A stretch of 64,000 nt of DNA from Adiantum capillus-veneris (GCA_014529385.2 CM043958.1:156649293-156713292), one strand, 5' to 3'; positions 25,871-36,639 are shown, counted from the first letter of the stretch. Made by a program: numbers and translations. Notes: generated by a model from the letters alone, not told the origin.

Positions 25871-26261
25871 GAGAAACTAATTTAACGTCGTAGGAAACTA
25901 ATTAAAATTAAAAGACCTAAAGATCTAGCCGACGAGGAGTTGAACTCAAGACCTATTATTCAAGAGGAAAATGGCATAACCAATCTATCATACTTGACAT
26001 GGGTGATAGAAAGGTTATACCATTTATCTCTTTTTATTGGCACACACATCCACACACGCGCACACACACAAGAAGAAGAGAGTTATAACGTCGTAGGAAA
26101 CTATCCTAAAAGACGTTAAAGATTAGGTTAGATGTAGACTTACGTTAAATTAGATTTAGGTTTATTTAAGTTAAATTAGATTAGATTTAGGTTTATTTTT
26201 AATTAGATTTACGTTTATTTACGCTAGATTTAGATTTACGTTATATTAGATTAGATTTAGG

Positions 26262-26623
26262 TCTCCATAGACTACGATGCCTGCATGAAGCGGGTGAAGA
26301 AAGCCCTCAATGGAATATAGGGTATTGCTGCCTTCACTCATGGTGGGCTCCGTCGATCCAAAAGTACTGGTGAAATGTCTTCAAAAGATAGGGAAGAAGG
26401 TGGATCTTCAGGGCGGCAAGAGTCACTACATCCCCGACACAATGACCATCTAGACAACCTCTAGTCATTCAACAGCAACTTCAAAGTTAGTAACAAGAGC
26501 AAGAACGGTCTAAAGGGCCAATTGCTGTCGTCAGATGTGGATGGAGATGAGGCAGCGTCATCGCCGGAAGTTAACTCTCACATCTTTAGTGATGAGAATG
26601 CCAACTCTTGCCGAGTTATGTGA
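26262..26623 (+). pseudogene. captured fragment of a heavy-metal-associated isoprenylated plant protein (HIPP) gene
   Basis: Inside element A, between two copies of its own repeat, is sequence that reads as an HMA domain. DYDACMKRVKKALNGI gives the second half of the metal-binding loop (the first Cys of CxxC is replaced or lost) and the first helix. After a stop and a frame change come MVGSVDPKVLVKCLQKIG and GKKVDLQGGKSHYIPD. Another frame change leads to SNKSKNGLKGQLLSSDVDGD and a C-terminus NANSCRVM followed by TGA at 26,621. Cys-Arg-Val-Met is a CaaX-type prenylation box, which is the hallmark of HIPPs. Some residues between the helix and the VDP motif are missing. It is a broken fragment, inferred to have been captured from a host gene; A2 has no counterpart. 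Confidence 0.82.
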
Positions 26624-26753
26624 AAAATTATGTGTTAAATCAGTTTTAAGGTTCTTATAATCCCTGTTAGTTTAGTTCTTTGTTTTTAATATAACATGAT
26701 TTACGTTAGATTTAGATTTATGTTATATTAGATTAGACTTAGGTTTATTTAGG

Positions 26754-26755
<2 letters not shown>

Positions 26756-26793
<38 letters not shown>
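26756..26793. repeat. (AC)n microsatellite
   Basis: About 19 AC units adjoining the second copy of the internal direct repeat. Confidence 0.95.
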
Positions 26794-26794
<1 letters not shown>

Positions 26795-27226
26795 GAAGAA
26801 GAGAGTTTTAACGTCGTAGGAAACTATCCCAAAAGACGTTAAAGATTAGGTTAGATGTAGACTTACGTTAAATTAGATTTAGGTTTATTTTTAGTTAGAT
26901 TTACGTTTATTTAGATTTACGCTTATTTACGTTAGATCGAGTCCACGCAAGAATTACTTACGGTTTAGGGTTTAGAGTTAGACGAACAGTGAAAAGATCT
27001 ACTGTGAAAAGATGTTAAGATGCTGTGAAGTGCTACAGCTAGAGAAGAGGCAAAGGGGTTTTGTCCACTACATGCAGTATCATGTAGACGTGGGTCTGTA
27101 GATTTCTTGTACCCACAAATATAGGTATTGACCAATAAAGACGAGATTATAACCCGGTGGTTCTGATCTCCGTGCACCTCTAGACCGAGGTGTGCGGGGA
27201 TTGGACATGACTAGAGAATGTGAGGT

Positions 27227-27229
<3 letters not shown>

Positions 27230-27279
<50 letters not shown>
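27230..27279. repeat. (GA)n microsatellite upstream of tnp2
   Basis: About 25 GA units end 65 bp before the tnp2 start codon. The same tract stands at the same place in A2 (53,060-53,125, as TC on the plus strand). Confidence 0.95.
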
Positions 27280-27282
<3 letters not shown>

Positions 27283-27344
27283 GACGAAGAATGCCAATAG
27301 AATATTAAATTTGTTGTCCAGGTTATAAGATTTTTATCATCATT

Positions 27345-30217
27345 ATGAGTAGTGACGAGGATGTGGGACCGTCCAGCCGAAACACCTATCTCTCAACGAG
27401 GGTCTTATGTCCTTGTAATCAATGCAAGCATGCTGTGCGACGGACAAGACGTGTTTCTTTGCAGCACGTTCGCGAATTTGGCGAGTTCGATCCATCTATT
27501 ATAGATCGAGTTGTTGCCAATTATAACTCGTCGGACTCTGACGCTGGCCAACAAGCAGCAATCTTGCAACCCAATAGACGTGTTCGCAGGCGCTTTGGTC
27601 AAGCAGCATATGTGAGGCCACAAGATGAAGCCTCTGACAGCTCGAGGGATGATCATGCAGAGCACATTCCCAACGAGGCAATGTTTGAGCCCCAGAGTGA
27701 TGAAATGATCGAGACGATCATGGATTCAGAAACGCTTATCTATGATGATATGAAAAGTGAAGCCGATACGCCATTGTATAATGGAGCACGTATGTCTAGA
27801 TTGAAAGCACTCCTGGTTCTTCTCAACATGCAAGCAAAGTTTGGATGGAGTGACACTAGCGTCACAGCGCTTTTCAGGTGATCTATTACAATTAGTTTAC
27901 TTTAATAAAACTCTAAATGTATAATGATCTGATAGATTTTTACACGACTGTATCGTATTTTTATGTTGTGTAGATTGCTTAAAGAGCACATACTACCAGC
28001 TGGCAATGTGATGCCAGATTCCCGAGATGAAGCAAGAAAGATTTTGCGAAACTTGGGGATGGATTACAATTCTATCCACGCTTGTCCTAATGACTGCATT
28101 CTTTTCAGAGGGGAATACATAGACATGGAGAAGTGTCCGAAATGTGATTCCGAAAGATATCGAGTAGATCTCCACGGGACAAAAATTCCACAAAAGGTTT
28201 TGTGACATTTTCCTCTGCTTCCTCGCATCAAGCATTTCTTCGAATGTAAGTCCATGGCCGCCCTAGCATCATGGCATGAGGAGAATAAATATTCGGATGG
28301 TGTGCTACGAATTCCTGCAGATTGCGCAGCCTGGAAACATATAGATGGAACATGGTCGGATTTTGCCAAGGAAGCTCGAAATTTGTGCTTAGGCCTGGCT
28401 ATGGATGGCGTAAATCCATTTGGTCAAAGATCAACATCTTACAGTGTATGGCCCGTTGTCATCGTCAACTACAACATTCCCCCGTGGTTGACTACGAAGA
28501 AGGGGCACCGGTTTGAAGTCACACGATTGGCATAAAATGTGTCAGGTACGTTCATAGTGGACTTTAATATCATTGCATAAAATGTGGACTTTAATATCAT
28601 TGTTGCACATACTTTACAGTTTATTTTACCGGTTGCCATTGAGAGATGTTTGTCTCTCGATATCCATAACACAATCTATAAACTTGCAAAGCTGGTGCAA
28701 TGGATCTCACAAAAGGAGATCAACGTAGACTCCATACCATTCGCCAAACTAAATGCTGCGAAGCTTGTGTGCATGTTTGAGAAACATTTTCCTACTACCA
28801 TGCTAACCATTCAGATGCATCTTCTTGTTCACATAGTTGATGAGGTGGAAATAGCTGGCACAGTTCATTCCAGATGGATGTTCTTCTTAGAACGTTTCAT
28901 GAAAACGCTTAAGGGATATGTGCGTCAAAAGGCACGTCCGGAGGGTAGCATGGCAGAAGGTTGGTTGGTATCAGAGTCCCTAGTGTACATTGGAGAGTGG
29001 CTAGACGGATTTGATAAAGCCCGGGACACGCTATGGCGAACCATAGATGATGAGCGCATATCTGGGATTGTCATGTGCAATCTCGGTGTTGAGAAGAAGA
29101 TGACGGAAGATCTAGAGGCTAAAATCAACCGATTTTGCATGCTTCACAATCCAGTGATGCAAAAGTGGATTTCACAATATGAGGATGCAAAGCAAGAGCG
29201 ACAAAGGGCACGAATCGAGTGGAGACGGGGAAGACGACCACCGATGCACTATTCGACGGTTCTGGAGAGCCTACCAACCTTCATGAGCTTAAGATGGTTG
29301 CACAACCAATTGAAAAGCGCACAACAATGCGGTGACGAAGTGACTGAGGAAGTGTGGGAGTACTCTCGGGGTTGCGCGACCAAGGTAAGTTTGCAATGTA
29401 CGACTAGCTAGTGACTTTATTTCTAAACGTTTGAACGGCCACTCATAATCTTTGTTCGTTGTAGTATAAGTCATACACAGCAGCATGGTGTAAAGGTCGA
29501 TATTTTAGGGTGGAACGAATCGACAAAAAGCGTTTTACTCAAGATTGTGGAATCATGGCAAAATTTGAACAGTTTAGTCGACGACGTTCCTCTGATGCAG
29601 ATCCTGTGGTGGCGGAACTCACTTACTTCGGCACACTGCAAGAGATTTTGAGGATCGATTACAGAGGATTTTTTGTCGACTTGTTCGACGTGCAATGGTT
29701 CAAGATAATCATGGAGGGTCACAACGCTACTGTGCGTAGAGGAGAGTCTGGTTTTCTTGAGGTGGATTCTACTAAGAAATGGACTCACCTAAGAGACACT
29801 TTCGTACTACCCGATCATTGTGAACAAGTAAGTATGTAAATAGTTAACATCCCCCTTTTACAAGTTATGTGCTTGAAAGCTCTCATGTAAGTTATGTGGC
29901 TCCGGCAGGTAATATTTCATTCTACAAAGTCTACATCAAACTGGTGGTACGTCATAGAGGTAGCCCCTCGTAGTGCAAGGACGTATGAAGGCTACCATGT
30001 GCCAATCACAACGGCATCAATGGAGGAGATCAGAGAAGATGCTCAATCAGAAGCCGCTGCGGTGGTGCGAGATGAGCATCAAGATGCTACTACTCTATAT
30101 GGGGTGCATGCAGAGGAGCTACAAAATGAAACAGAGGATATGTGTTTAAACGGAGAGATCTATATAGATATAGGAAGTTATGCTGAGTTATGCGAGGATG
30201 AGAGAGAGATCTCTTAA
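27345..30217 (+). pseudogene. CACTA transposase tnp2 (TnpD-type) of element A
   Basis: The gene starts with MSSDEDVGPSSRNTY. A transposase-associated Cys/His motif LCPCNQCKHAVRR is near residue 22. Five exons can be inferred: 27,345-27,878; 27,974-28,545; 28,620-29,384; 29,465-29,827; 29,909-30,217, with GT-AG borders. Exon 2 has the tnp2 signature HACPNDCILFRGEY and LAMDGVNPFGQRSTSYSVWP. Exon 3 is DUF4218-like (ERFMKTLKGYVRQKARPEGS) and exon 4 DUF4216-like (AELTYFGTLQEI). Two lesions kill it. A TGA at 28,203-28,205 replaces an Arg codon that A2 keeps. In addition, about 0.87 kb of the catalytic core present in A2 (51.84-50.97 kb) is missing at about 28,510. Confidence 0.9.
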
Positions 30218-30489
30218 AGCCACAAATATTGTATTTGAACAATTTTGCTCCGTGTTGTAAAAGCTCTGGCTCTCTAAGTACCTTCCATGGTGTATAACGC
30301 TCTTTTCTACTCGCGCTCACATCTTTTGATTGAAAATTCTGAGTTTTCGACTTGCCTCTTCTATCACTCAATTCATTGCGTCATTGTATTTATATGCGTC
30401 ATTACGTCATTGTATTTAATGGTCTTTGCGTCATTGTCTACTCTATTCATTCAATATTAAGTTTAAATATTCGTGTGTTTAATGCAGGT

Positions 30490-31799
30490 ATGGATGATGA
30501 GGAGTTTCTTTCTTCTTTGTCACCGCAGCAGAGACAGTGGTACGTGGAGCGTCATCGCTCTGGCGCATCATCGCACGTTCCTACTCCATCCGCATCTCCC
30601 TCTCTTTCGGAGCATTCGGCGCGCTCCGAAGCTTCGGCGTCGACGAGACGAGCTTCACACTCGTCTAGACACCGGCGCTCTAGTGGTGGCGGTGGCGGTT
30701 GTTGTGGGGATTCCGCCACCGATGCCTCCACACCGCCTCGTGTTCGACAAAGCTCTTTACCCTCCCCTTCTTTGCCCGCCCCCACACCAGCCACAGCATC
30801 GCCATCTACGCCAGGTTTTGCACGGCTGTCTGTTCCTAGCAGCTACACACCTCTACCTACTCCGCCAGGAGCCACCCCACTCGACACTCCTCGCTTCGGG
30901 ACCCAGACGCCGGTGGAGACACCTGACGTCCGTACCCCCATCGACACGCCGCTAGAGACCCCTGCCGGGACACCCAGGTTCACGCGTCACCGGCCAGAGG
31001 GCTTGCCTTACTCCGTCGACTTCAGCAGCGGCATCATCATGGATGATGACGGCAAGAAGGTGATCTCGCACATGCGTGGTCTTTGCTCTCAGCTGTTTAG
31101 ACACTACATACTAAACAAATGGAGTGAAGTACCAAGTGATTTAAAAAACAGAGTCATCATCATACTTCATGATGAGTTTTCCGTTCCAACACGGGATCAG
31201 CGCTTCAATGAAGACCTGATGAAGATTCGAATGCGCAAATACTACAAACACAAGCGTTCGGAAGTGCAAAAAGCAATCAAGCATGGGTGGAACAGGCCAG
31301 ATTGGCTGGCCAAAGAAGATTGGAAGAATGCGAAGAAAGCAACGCGCGAGAATCCCGACAAGTGGAAGCAACGAAAGGATGCAGCCAGAGCGCGAGTAGA
31401 GGCAGGGAGCTCGCACCACTTGGGGAGCGATGGATGGGCATCATTTGAAGCCGATTTTGTAAGTGTTTTCGCATTGCTCTTTATGTTCCATAGTTTAGGG
31501 TTTATGAGTTTTTTAGTTCTAACATAATGAATTCTTTGTATGTTTTGACAGTGGTCGATGACAGGACGTGATCCCACACCGTACGAGCGCGAGTACGCAG
31601 GCAAGAAGGGCTTAAACGCCCTTATGGACATTCTCAGTTCTCGTAGCGGCATGGTTAGTATTAGGGTTTACTCTTTTTTATTTTTTGTATTGTTTTATAA
31701 ATGTCGTTATATGTTTATACTTACTGAAAGCTGTCTCATTGTCTTTTTTTGCAGAATCCGACAGATACGCCGCTTGGACGCGATGAGACGTCTGACTAG
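30490..31799 (+). CDS. CACTA tnpA-like protein of element A
   Basis: This second gene of element A starts at the ATG giving MDDEEFLSSLSPQQRQWY. It has a long Ser/Pro/Thr-rich linker (residues about 30-170), then a basic helical region (GLCSQLFRHYILNKWSEVP, RMRKYYKHKRSEVQKA) resembling the plant transposase_24/Ptta-En/Spm family. Inferred exons are 30,490-31,458, 31,552-31,653 and 31,755-31,799, joined by GT-AG introns. The last exons read TGRDPTPYEREYAGKKG and end GRDETSD. In En/Spm, TnpA binds the subterminal repeats. No stop is seen inside the predicted exons, so this protein may still be producible. Confidence 0.75.
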
Positions 31800-32175
31800 A
31801 CGACGTCAGTTTAGCCGTAGCTAAATAGCATTAGTTTAGGGTTTCTCATAGCTTATGTATCATGAGACGGATTTTATACGTCTTTTTGAACCATGTATAT
31901 TATTACATTTGTCACCGTAGTTCATTTTGCCAATCAATTCTTTATGCCTATGATGTTGTACAATTGTCATTATTACATTTGCCAATCAATTCATTTTGCC
32001 TATGATGTGTACAATTGTCAATTTTACGCTTGTCAATTTTGCAAACAATGCGTCTTGTGGGTGACTATTTTGGGTCTATTATCTACCCTTGCACTTTTTT
32101 TAAAAAGTGAATCAAGTACAATATGGTTGATGGGTGGCAGGGCATTCAATGTCCTGTCACCAAAAAAAAAAATCT

Positions 32176-32427
32176 CTCGAACGTCGCTATAACCGTCGCT
32201 ATTTATGGCTCTGTAGCGTCGCTATGAACGTCGCTATAGACTTTTGTGTAAACGTCGCTATGACCGTCTCTATATAGCGACGCATATAACGACGCCTATA
32301 GCGTCGCATATAACGACGCTCTTGTAGCGACGCTATTAACGACGGTTTTAGCGACGCCGAAGGTTATAAAAACCCACTGTATTTCCGTCGCTAACAACGT
32401 CACAAGAGCACACGACCTCTTGTAATG
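32176..32427. repeat. 3' subterminal repeats of element A
   Basis: Within about 230 bp there are more than a dozen copies of CGTCGCTAT or its complement ATAGCGACG, in both orientations, ending at the terminal CCTCTTGTAATG. This arrangement matches the TnpA-binding subterminal regions of CACTA elements. Confidence 0.9.
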
Positions 32428-32703
32428 TGGGCTCTCCATTGCAACTCTCATCACTACAATCCCGAAGCATCGAGAATCACTCATTAGCCCCAAACATAGT
32501 AGATACTTGTCACATATGTCATATTTGATCTGCAAGGTGGACAATAATAAAATCTGTGCGTGGGTGCGTGCAAGAAACTTCTAAAGCTATTGTATCATGC
32601 ATATTGTTTGATTTTTTCCTTGATATTGAGACCCTCTTACCACTTTGCATGTGCACTCTTTCTTGCAATGTAGATAAGGTTACTTTTGTTGCTCGAATCA
32701 TTT

Positions 32704-32765
32704 AGCTTTGTCATGTTTGTGATCATTTTCCACCAAGCTTTGTCATGTTTGTGATCATTTTCCAC
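32704..32765. repeat. tandem 31-32 bp duplication
   Basis: AAGCTTTGTCATGTTTGTG plus ATCATTTTCCAC occurs twice in a row, ending at the border of the MITE-like repeat. Confidence 0.9.
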
Positions 32766-32985
32766 GTGTGTGTGGTCAAGAAAAACCACTTTTCCAAACA
32801 TACAAAATTCCTTTTCTTGAATTTTCCAAGAGAATTTTTGAAAATTAGGTTCTTTTATTTAATTTTACGCTATTCTTTTTGTTTTGGGTGGAATTTTTCC
32901 TTTTATGGTTGCCCTCAACCGGCATTTTTGAAATCGAAAACGGCATGATATATATTAAGTTGACACATTTTTCCTGGACACTGAT
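32764..32985. mobile_element. MITE-like element, copy 1
   Basis: A roughly 210-bp AT-rich sequence is shared in the same orientation with 41,350-41,552. Shared phrases include CCAAACATACAAAATTCC, GAAAATTAGGTT, GCCCTCAACC and GCATTTTTGAAAT. The ends are weakly inverted (GTGTGGTCAAGAAAAA and the complement of TTTTTCCTGGACAC). No coding capacity. This copy is the more decayed of the two. Confidence 0.65.
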
Positions 32986-33906
32986 TTCCACCCTTGCTTT
33001 ATTGAGTTAGTGCATTTTCTTTTAGTTTTCAATACAGTGCAAAGTTTGAATTTATTCTAATCTTTTCTTCAACTTCTTTTGTGTAGCATATAATATGCCA
33101 AAATTAACAAATTTTCTCCCAATTTTTACAAGACTTTAGATAAAGATGGAATTTATAGGCTTTATATATGTACATTTAATCTTTAAAATATACGAGTATC
33201 TTGCCTCTTGTAGTGAGGAATACATGCTTCTCTTGTTAAAAGATATATTTAAGAAGCAAAGCACCATGTCTAATACCAGTCAAATACTTGTAACACCTCT
33301 AAGTTGGCACCAATAAGGACTATGATAAGTAGATCATGAAAAAGTAAGAGATGGCACACTCTCAAGTAGCCACAATGATATGTAGAATTTCTTTGTGCAT
33401 ATAACTTGTAGAATTTCTTGAGCATAGAACTTGCATAACTTTCCACTACTGTCGAGTGAGAACCAAGTGTATAATTAGAATGCTTTGCCTTTATTAGGAA
33501 AATCTCACCACAATATACTCACCAAAACAAACAAAAAAAGTCTACGATACAAGAAAATGCTATAGGCTGTCCAGCCTTGGGGTCTTGATTTTGTCAAGGT
33601 CCAACTAGCTCTTTGCTAGTTCAATTTAACAAAAAGCTCTTTTACTTACTACAATCTTTGAAGTACATGGAACTCGAAGCTAATTGCTATATGGAACATG
33701 TCAAAAGCTATTTGTGAATGTAATGTAATTAGATGGGAACGTCCCTTGGTGATGTACAAAATATAGCACCACCAGAAATCAGACACTTAGACACTTTACA
33801 ATGGATTCCATCTGAAGCTAGCTAAGAAACGTGTGGAACGCAACTCGGTAATGACAGGCCGGAAAACGAGCACCTAGCTCAAATTAGACAAAAGTAGTAT
33901 GTAGGC
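32986..33906. other. no gene seen (3' side of LRR gene)
   Basis: About 0.9 kb of AT-rich sequence downstream of the LRR gene. No coding frame, RNA gene or element end is supported. Confidence 0.45.
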
Positions 33907-35541
33907 TCAAAACAGGGGATCGATTCTTGTCAGGATCAGTAGAACACAGCTGTTCATAGAGATGATTTGCAGCAAGAGCGGACAAAGGCAGGAGCTTGAC
34001 CTGGAATTGATGTAGATGAGAGCAGCCGCATGACGCACTGGTGAGGGCTGATTATCATGATGCTGAAATTGTTCGTCATGATCAAGATGAGTTTTACACA
34101 CAGGTAGCAGCAAGCTGGCATGTGGCTCCCCCCGCGTCAACAGTGTGGCGGAGGAGGGATTCTGATGAGTAGAAGGCGCAGACGAGCTGACGTTAAGGAC
34201 ATAATTGGATCTGCACAGGCCGTCATTGCCGCCCACTCTCAGATTTTGACCCATCCTCTCCACAAACTCAGCGGAGAACGGCAGCATACCTTGTAGACGG
34301 TTGCCACTGAAATCCATCTCAAAGATCGAGGGCAAACCCTGCTCTAAGCTCGCTGGTACTTCCCCTTCCAACCCATTCCCGCTGAGATCCAAGTAGCGCA
34401 GGCTCTTCATCTGCCCCATGGCTTCCGGTATCGGTCCTGTCAGCCCCGCTTCTGCCATACCCACATCTATGAGCTTCCACATACATCCCCACATCCTCTT
34501 CGGCAGGACACTGCCGTTGAAGGTGTTATGCCCCATCTCCAACACTCGCAGATAGCGCAGGTTAACCCAGGCGCCATCTGGAAGCGGGCCCGACAGTTTG
34601 TTCCAGCTCAGGTCCAACAGCTCCAAAGAGAAGGCCTCTCCCACCGAGAGCGGAATGCTCCCTGACAACTCGTTGTGGCTGAGATCCAGTTTCTGCAGCT
34701 CGGCCATAGCACTTGCAAGACCGATAGGAATCGATCCCTCCAGCGAGTTCCAGCTCAAATCCAGAACCCTCAACTTCCGCAACGAGCCCAGCGTTTTCGG
34801 AATTCCTCCTGTGTGCCTGTTGCGACTAAGTACCAGCTGCTCCAACATCATGAGCTCCCCAAGCTTCTCTGGAATAGTACCCTGCAGAGCATTGTTCCCG
34901 ACCCAAATGAGGCGTTTTAGATTGACAAGGTTGGCTATGTTCTCCGGCAAGCCACCCACGAGCATGGAGTTGCGCAGGAAAACGAGCTCTTCCAACGAGG
35001 AACCTAGAGCCCACAGGAAGGGTGGTAGCATCAATTTGGTAGCAGAGTGGCTGAAACAGTTGTAGAAGAAGAGCTTGCGCAAGTAGGGGAATCGGGTGAG
35101 TGCGGGACTGAAGCTGGCGTTGGGGCCGCACCTCGGGTTGTTGGTGGCGTCGGAGAGCCATCCAAGGTTGAGCTCAACCACATGCAGAACGTTGTGCTCA
35201 TCCGCACCGCAAACGAGGCCGTGAGGACCTTCCAAGCACAGGTTTATTTCATCTTCAGCTCCAGGCGGGGCCCCGTAGAGTTGTCGCCAAGCAACGTCGT
35301 TGTTCACGGCTTCCAGCACCTCGTATACCGCCTGAGCTTCATCAGGGCTCATCATCTGCTCACCTGTCCATGCCGCCGCATGATGTTGGCAGCCCGAACT
35401 AATTAGGCTGAGCAGAAAGGCGCAGCACAGCATTGCCACATGTAGATTATAACAGGCGCTGCGGCGAAAGCTGCTCAAGACTGGAGCGTGGCGTTGCTCA
35501 CTCAGTAAACCCTCGGTAATTTCCTCCATTCTCATTCTCAT
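33907..35541 (-). CDS. leucine-rich-repeat protein, PII-2-like receptor-like protein
   Basis: This is the only convincing host gene, predicted at 544 residues from the first ATG in frame (35,541). A hydrophobic secretion signal MLCCAFLLSLISSGC lies at about residues 37-51. It is followed by MSPDEAQAVYEVLEAV, the N-terminal block of the PIRIFORMOSPORA INDICA-INSENSITIVE 2 type LRR family, and by a Cys-containing cap (RCGPNASFSPAL). About ten plant-type LRRs (LxxLxLSxNxLxGxIP) span residues 149-429, then a GNDGLC cap. There is no kinase. The C-terminus ends in a hydrophobic stretch (LLLQIISMNSCVLLIL). The protein is likely secreted or membrane-attached. Some members of the family act in root-fungus interaction; the role here is unknown. 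Confidence 0.88.
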   Translation of the reverse strand: MRMRMEEITEGLLSEQRHAPVLSSFRRSACYNLHVAMLCCAFLLSLISSGCQHHAAAWTGEQMMSPDEAQAVYEVLEAVNNDVAWRQLYGAPPGAEDEINLCLEGPHGLVCGADEHNVLHVVELNLGWLSDATNNPRCGPNASFSPALTRFPYLRKLFFYNCFSHSATKLMLPPFLWALGSSLEELVFLRNSMLVGGLPENIANLVNLKRLIWVGNNALQGTIPEKLGELMMLEQLVLSRNRHTGGIPKTLGSLRKLRVLDLSWNSLEGSIPIGLASAMAELQKLDLSHNELSGSIPLSVGEAFSLELLDLSWNKLSGPLPDGAWVNLRYLRVLEMGHNTFNGSVLPKRMWGCMWKLIDVGMAEAGLTGPIPEAMGQMKSLRYLDLSGNGLEGEVPASLEQGLPSIFEMDFSGNRLQGMLPFSAEFVERMGQNLRVGGNDGLCRSNYVLNVSSSAPSTHQNPSSATLLTRGEPHASLLLPVCKTHLDHDEQFQHHDNQPSPVRHAAALIYINSRSSSCLCPLLLQIISMNSCVLLILTRIDPLF

Positions 35542-35542
35542 C

Positions 35543-35697
35543 CTGAAATTTTTGCTTATTTCGCTAATGTCTATATTATGCAGCAGCACAACGCCTAACT
35601 GTTACATAAGGCGGCGTATCAGGGCCTCAATATTACTCGAGACCTGCTTTCTGTCACACAGTACTTTGTAATTTTCGATTCACCGAAGGCGACTTAC
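35543..35697 (-). other. probable 5'-UTR intron of the LRR gene
   Basis: On the minus strand a consensus donor CTAG|GTAAGT at 35,698/35,697 and an acceptor TTTCAG at 35,548-35,543 bound 155 bp. The acceptor is followed directly by GATGAGAATG, so the first ATG is the second to fourth base of the next exon. This supports 35,541 as the start codon. The frame extends upstream only through the intron and has no ATG there. Confidence 0.6.
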
Positions 35698-35959
35698 CTA
35701 GGAGTCAGGGCTCAGGAGTCAGAAGAGGGGAGGGGCTTACACCAGCTACACGCCATATATTTTTTCTCGCACGAAGCGTTATCCATCTGGTGTGACGGAT
35801 TATTATTATATCCATTTAACCCACCAGCTTACGTTATATTATTGCGCTGTACAGTGTAACCTAACCAGCTCAAACTATACATGCATGAAGCCAAAGGGTC
35901 CGGAACCCGGTTGAAAAGAGCTAGCGAAGGTGGCCTCTCTCTCTTTCTCTTTCTCTCTC
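35698..35959 (-). promoter_or_regulatory. presumed upstream region of the LRR gene, cut by an LTR element
   Basis: The 262 bp between the probable first exon end and the LTR element should contain the first exon and core promoter. Duplicated GGAGTCAG motifs lie at 35,702-35,722, and a TC-rich tract adjoins the LTR. No TATA box could be assigned with confidence. Confidence 0.4.
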
Positions 35960-36451
35960 TATAAGGGGTATGAGCCTCCCGAAGACCGGCCACGGGAGGG
36001 GACCCCCCACCTAGACACTGTAGCCTCACTCCACGCACTCGCGCACCGTGGGAACTCCACGCAAGGTTCCCCGGGGCACGCTATGACCCGTCGGGGCTAG
36101 GGACCCGAGACGCGAGACGTGGGGCTAGGGACCCGAGACGCGAGACCCGCGAAGACCCGCGAAACACAAACGGCCGTCGACCCATGGAACGCAACCACGC
36201 CCGAGCCGGCCCCGTCCGAGCCGGGCCCCCGAGAAGGCAACTTGACCCGAGCCGGCCCCGTCCGAGCCGGGCCCTCCTGAGCCGGTGCCGTCCGTGCCAG
36301 GACCCCTTGAAGCAACACCTTGGTCCCTTGGCTGCGCGCGGGTAGAAATCCCCGCCGGGCCCTTGAAGGTAGAAGTTCCCTCGGCTGCGTGCGGGTAAGA
36401 ATCCCCGCCGGGCCCCCTCCCCGACGCGCCCAGAAACTGGGGCGTCACACT

Positions 36452-36463
36452 TGGTATCAGAGC
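36452..36463 (+). promoter_or_regulatory. primer-binding site of the GC-rich LTR element
   Basis: TGGTATCAGAGC is an exact match to the plant initiator tRNA-Met primer site, two bases after the LTR end. Confidence 0.9.
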
Positions 36464-36639
36464 TCCAGAACGAGCTCCTGGAAACGAGCCGAAGACTAAC
36501 GTGCCCGACGCGCACGATACTCACGACGACTCCAACCGCAATGGCCCGGGTCGTCAAAATCCTGGTGAAGAGAGCTCCAGAAAGCAACCACACGCCCTCC
36601 ACACCGTGACGCGTTCCCTGAACACCGGGCCGTCACTTG

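Larger units (their letters stand above)
26081..26890. repeat. direct repeat of about 105 bp and TTTAGATTTA-rich sequence
   Basis: A block with AACGTCGTAGGAAACTATCC, AAAAGACGTTAAAGATTAGG and GATGTAGACTTACGTTAAAT occurs at about 26,085-26,185 and again at about 26,808-26,885. It is embedded in AT-rich hexamer-like sequence (TTAGATTTAGGTTTATTT). The captured gene fragment lies between the two copies. Confidence 0.85.

Noticed and set aside
25925-26010. tRNA-like or SINE-like sequence (GAGTTGAACTCAAGACCT)
   Set aside because: It recalls a tRNA-related SINE phrase, but no complete cloverleaf, promoter boxes or poly-A end could be made out.
36081-36602. Long GC-rich minus-strand frames over 36.1-37.9 kb
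   Set aside because: They lie inside the LTRs and repeats of the non-autonomous element, occur in several frames at once, and show repeat-driven Arg/Gly/Pro composition without any domain.
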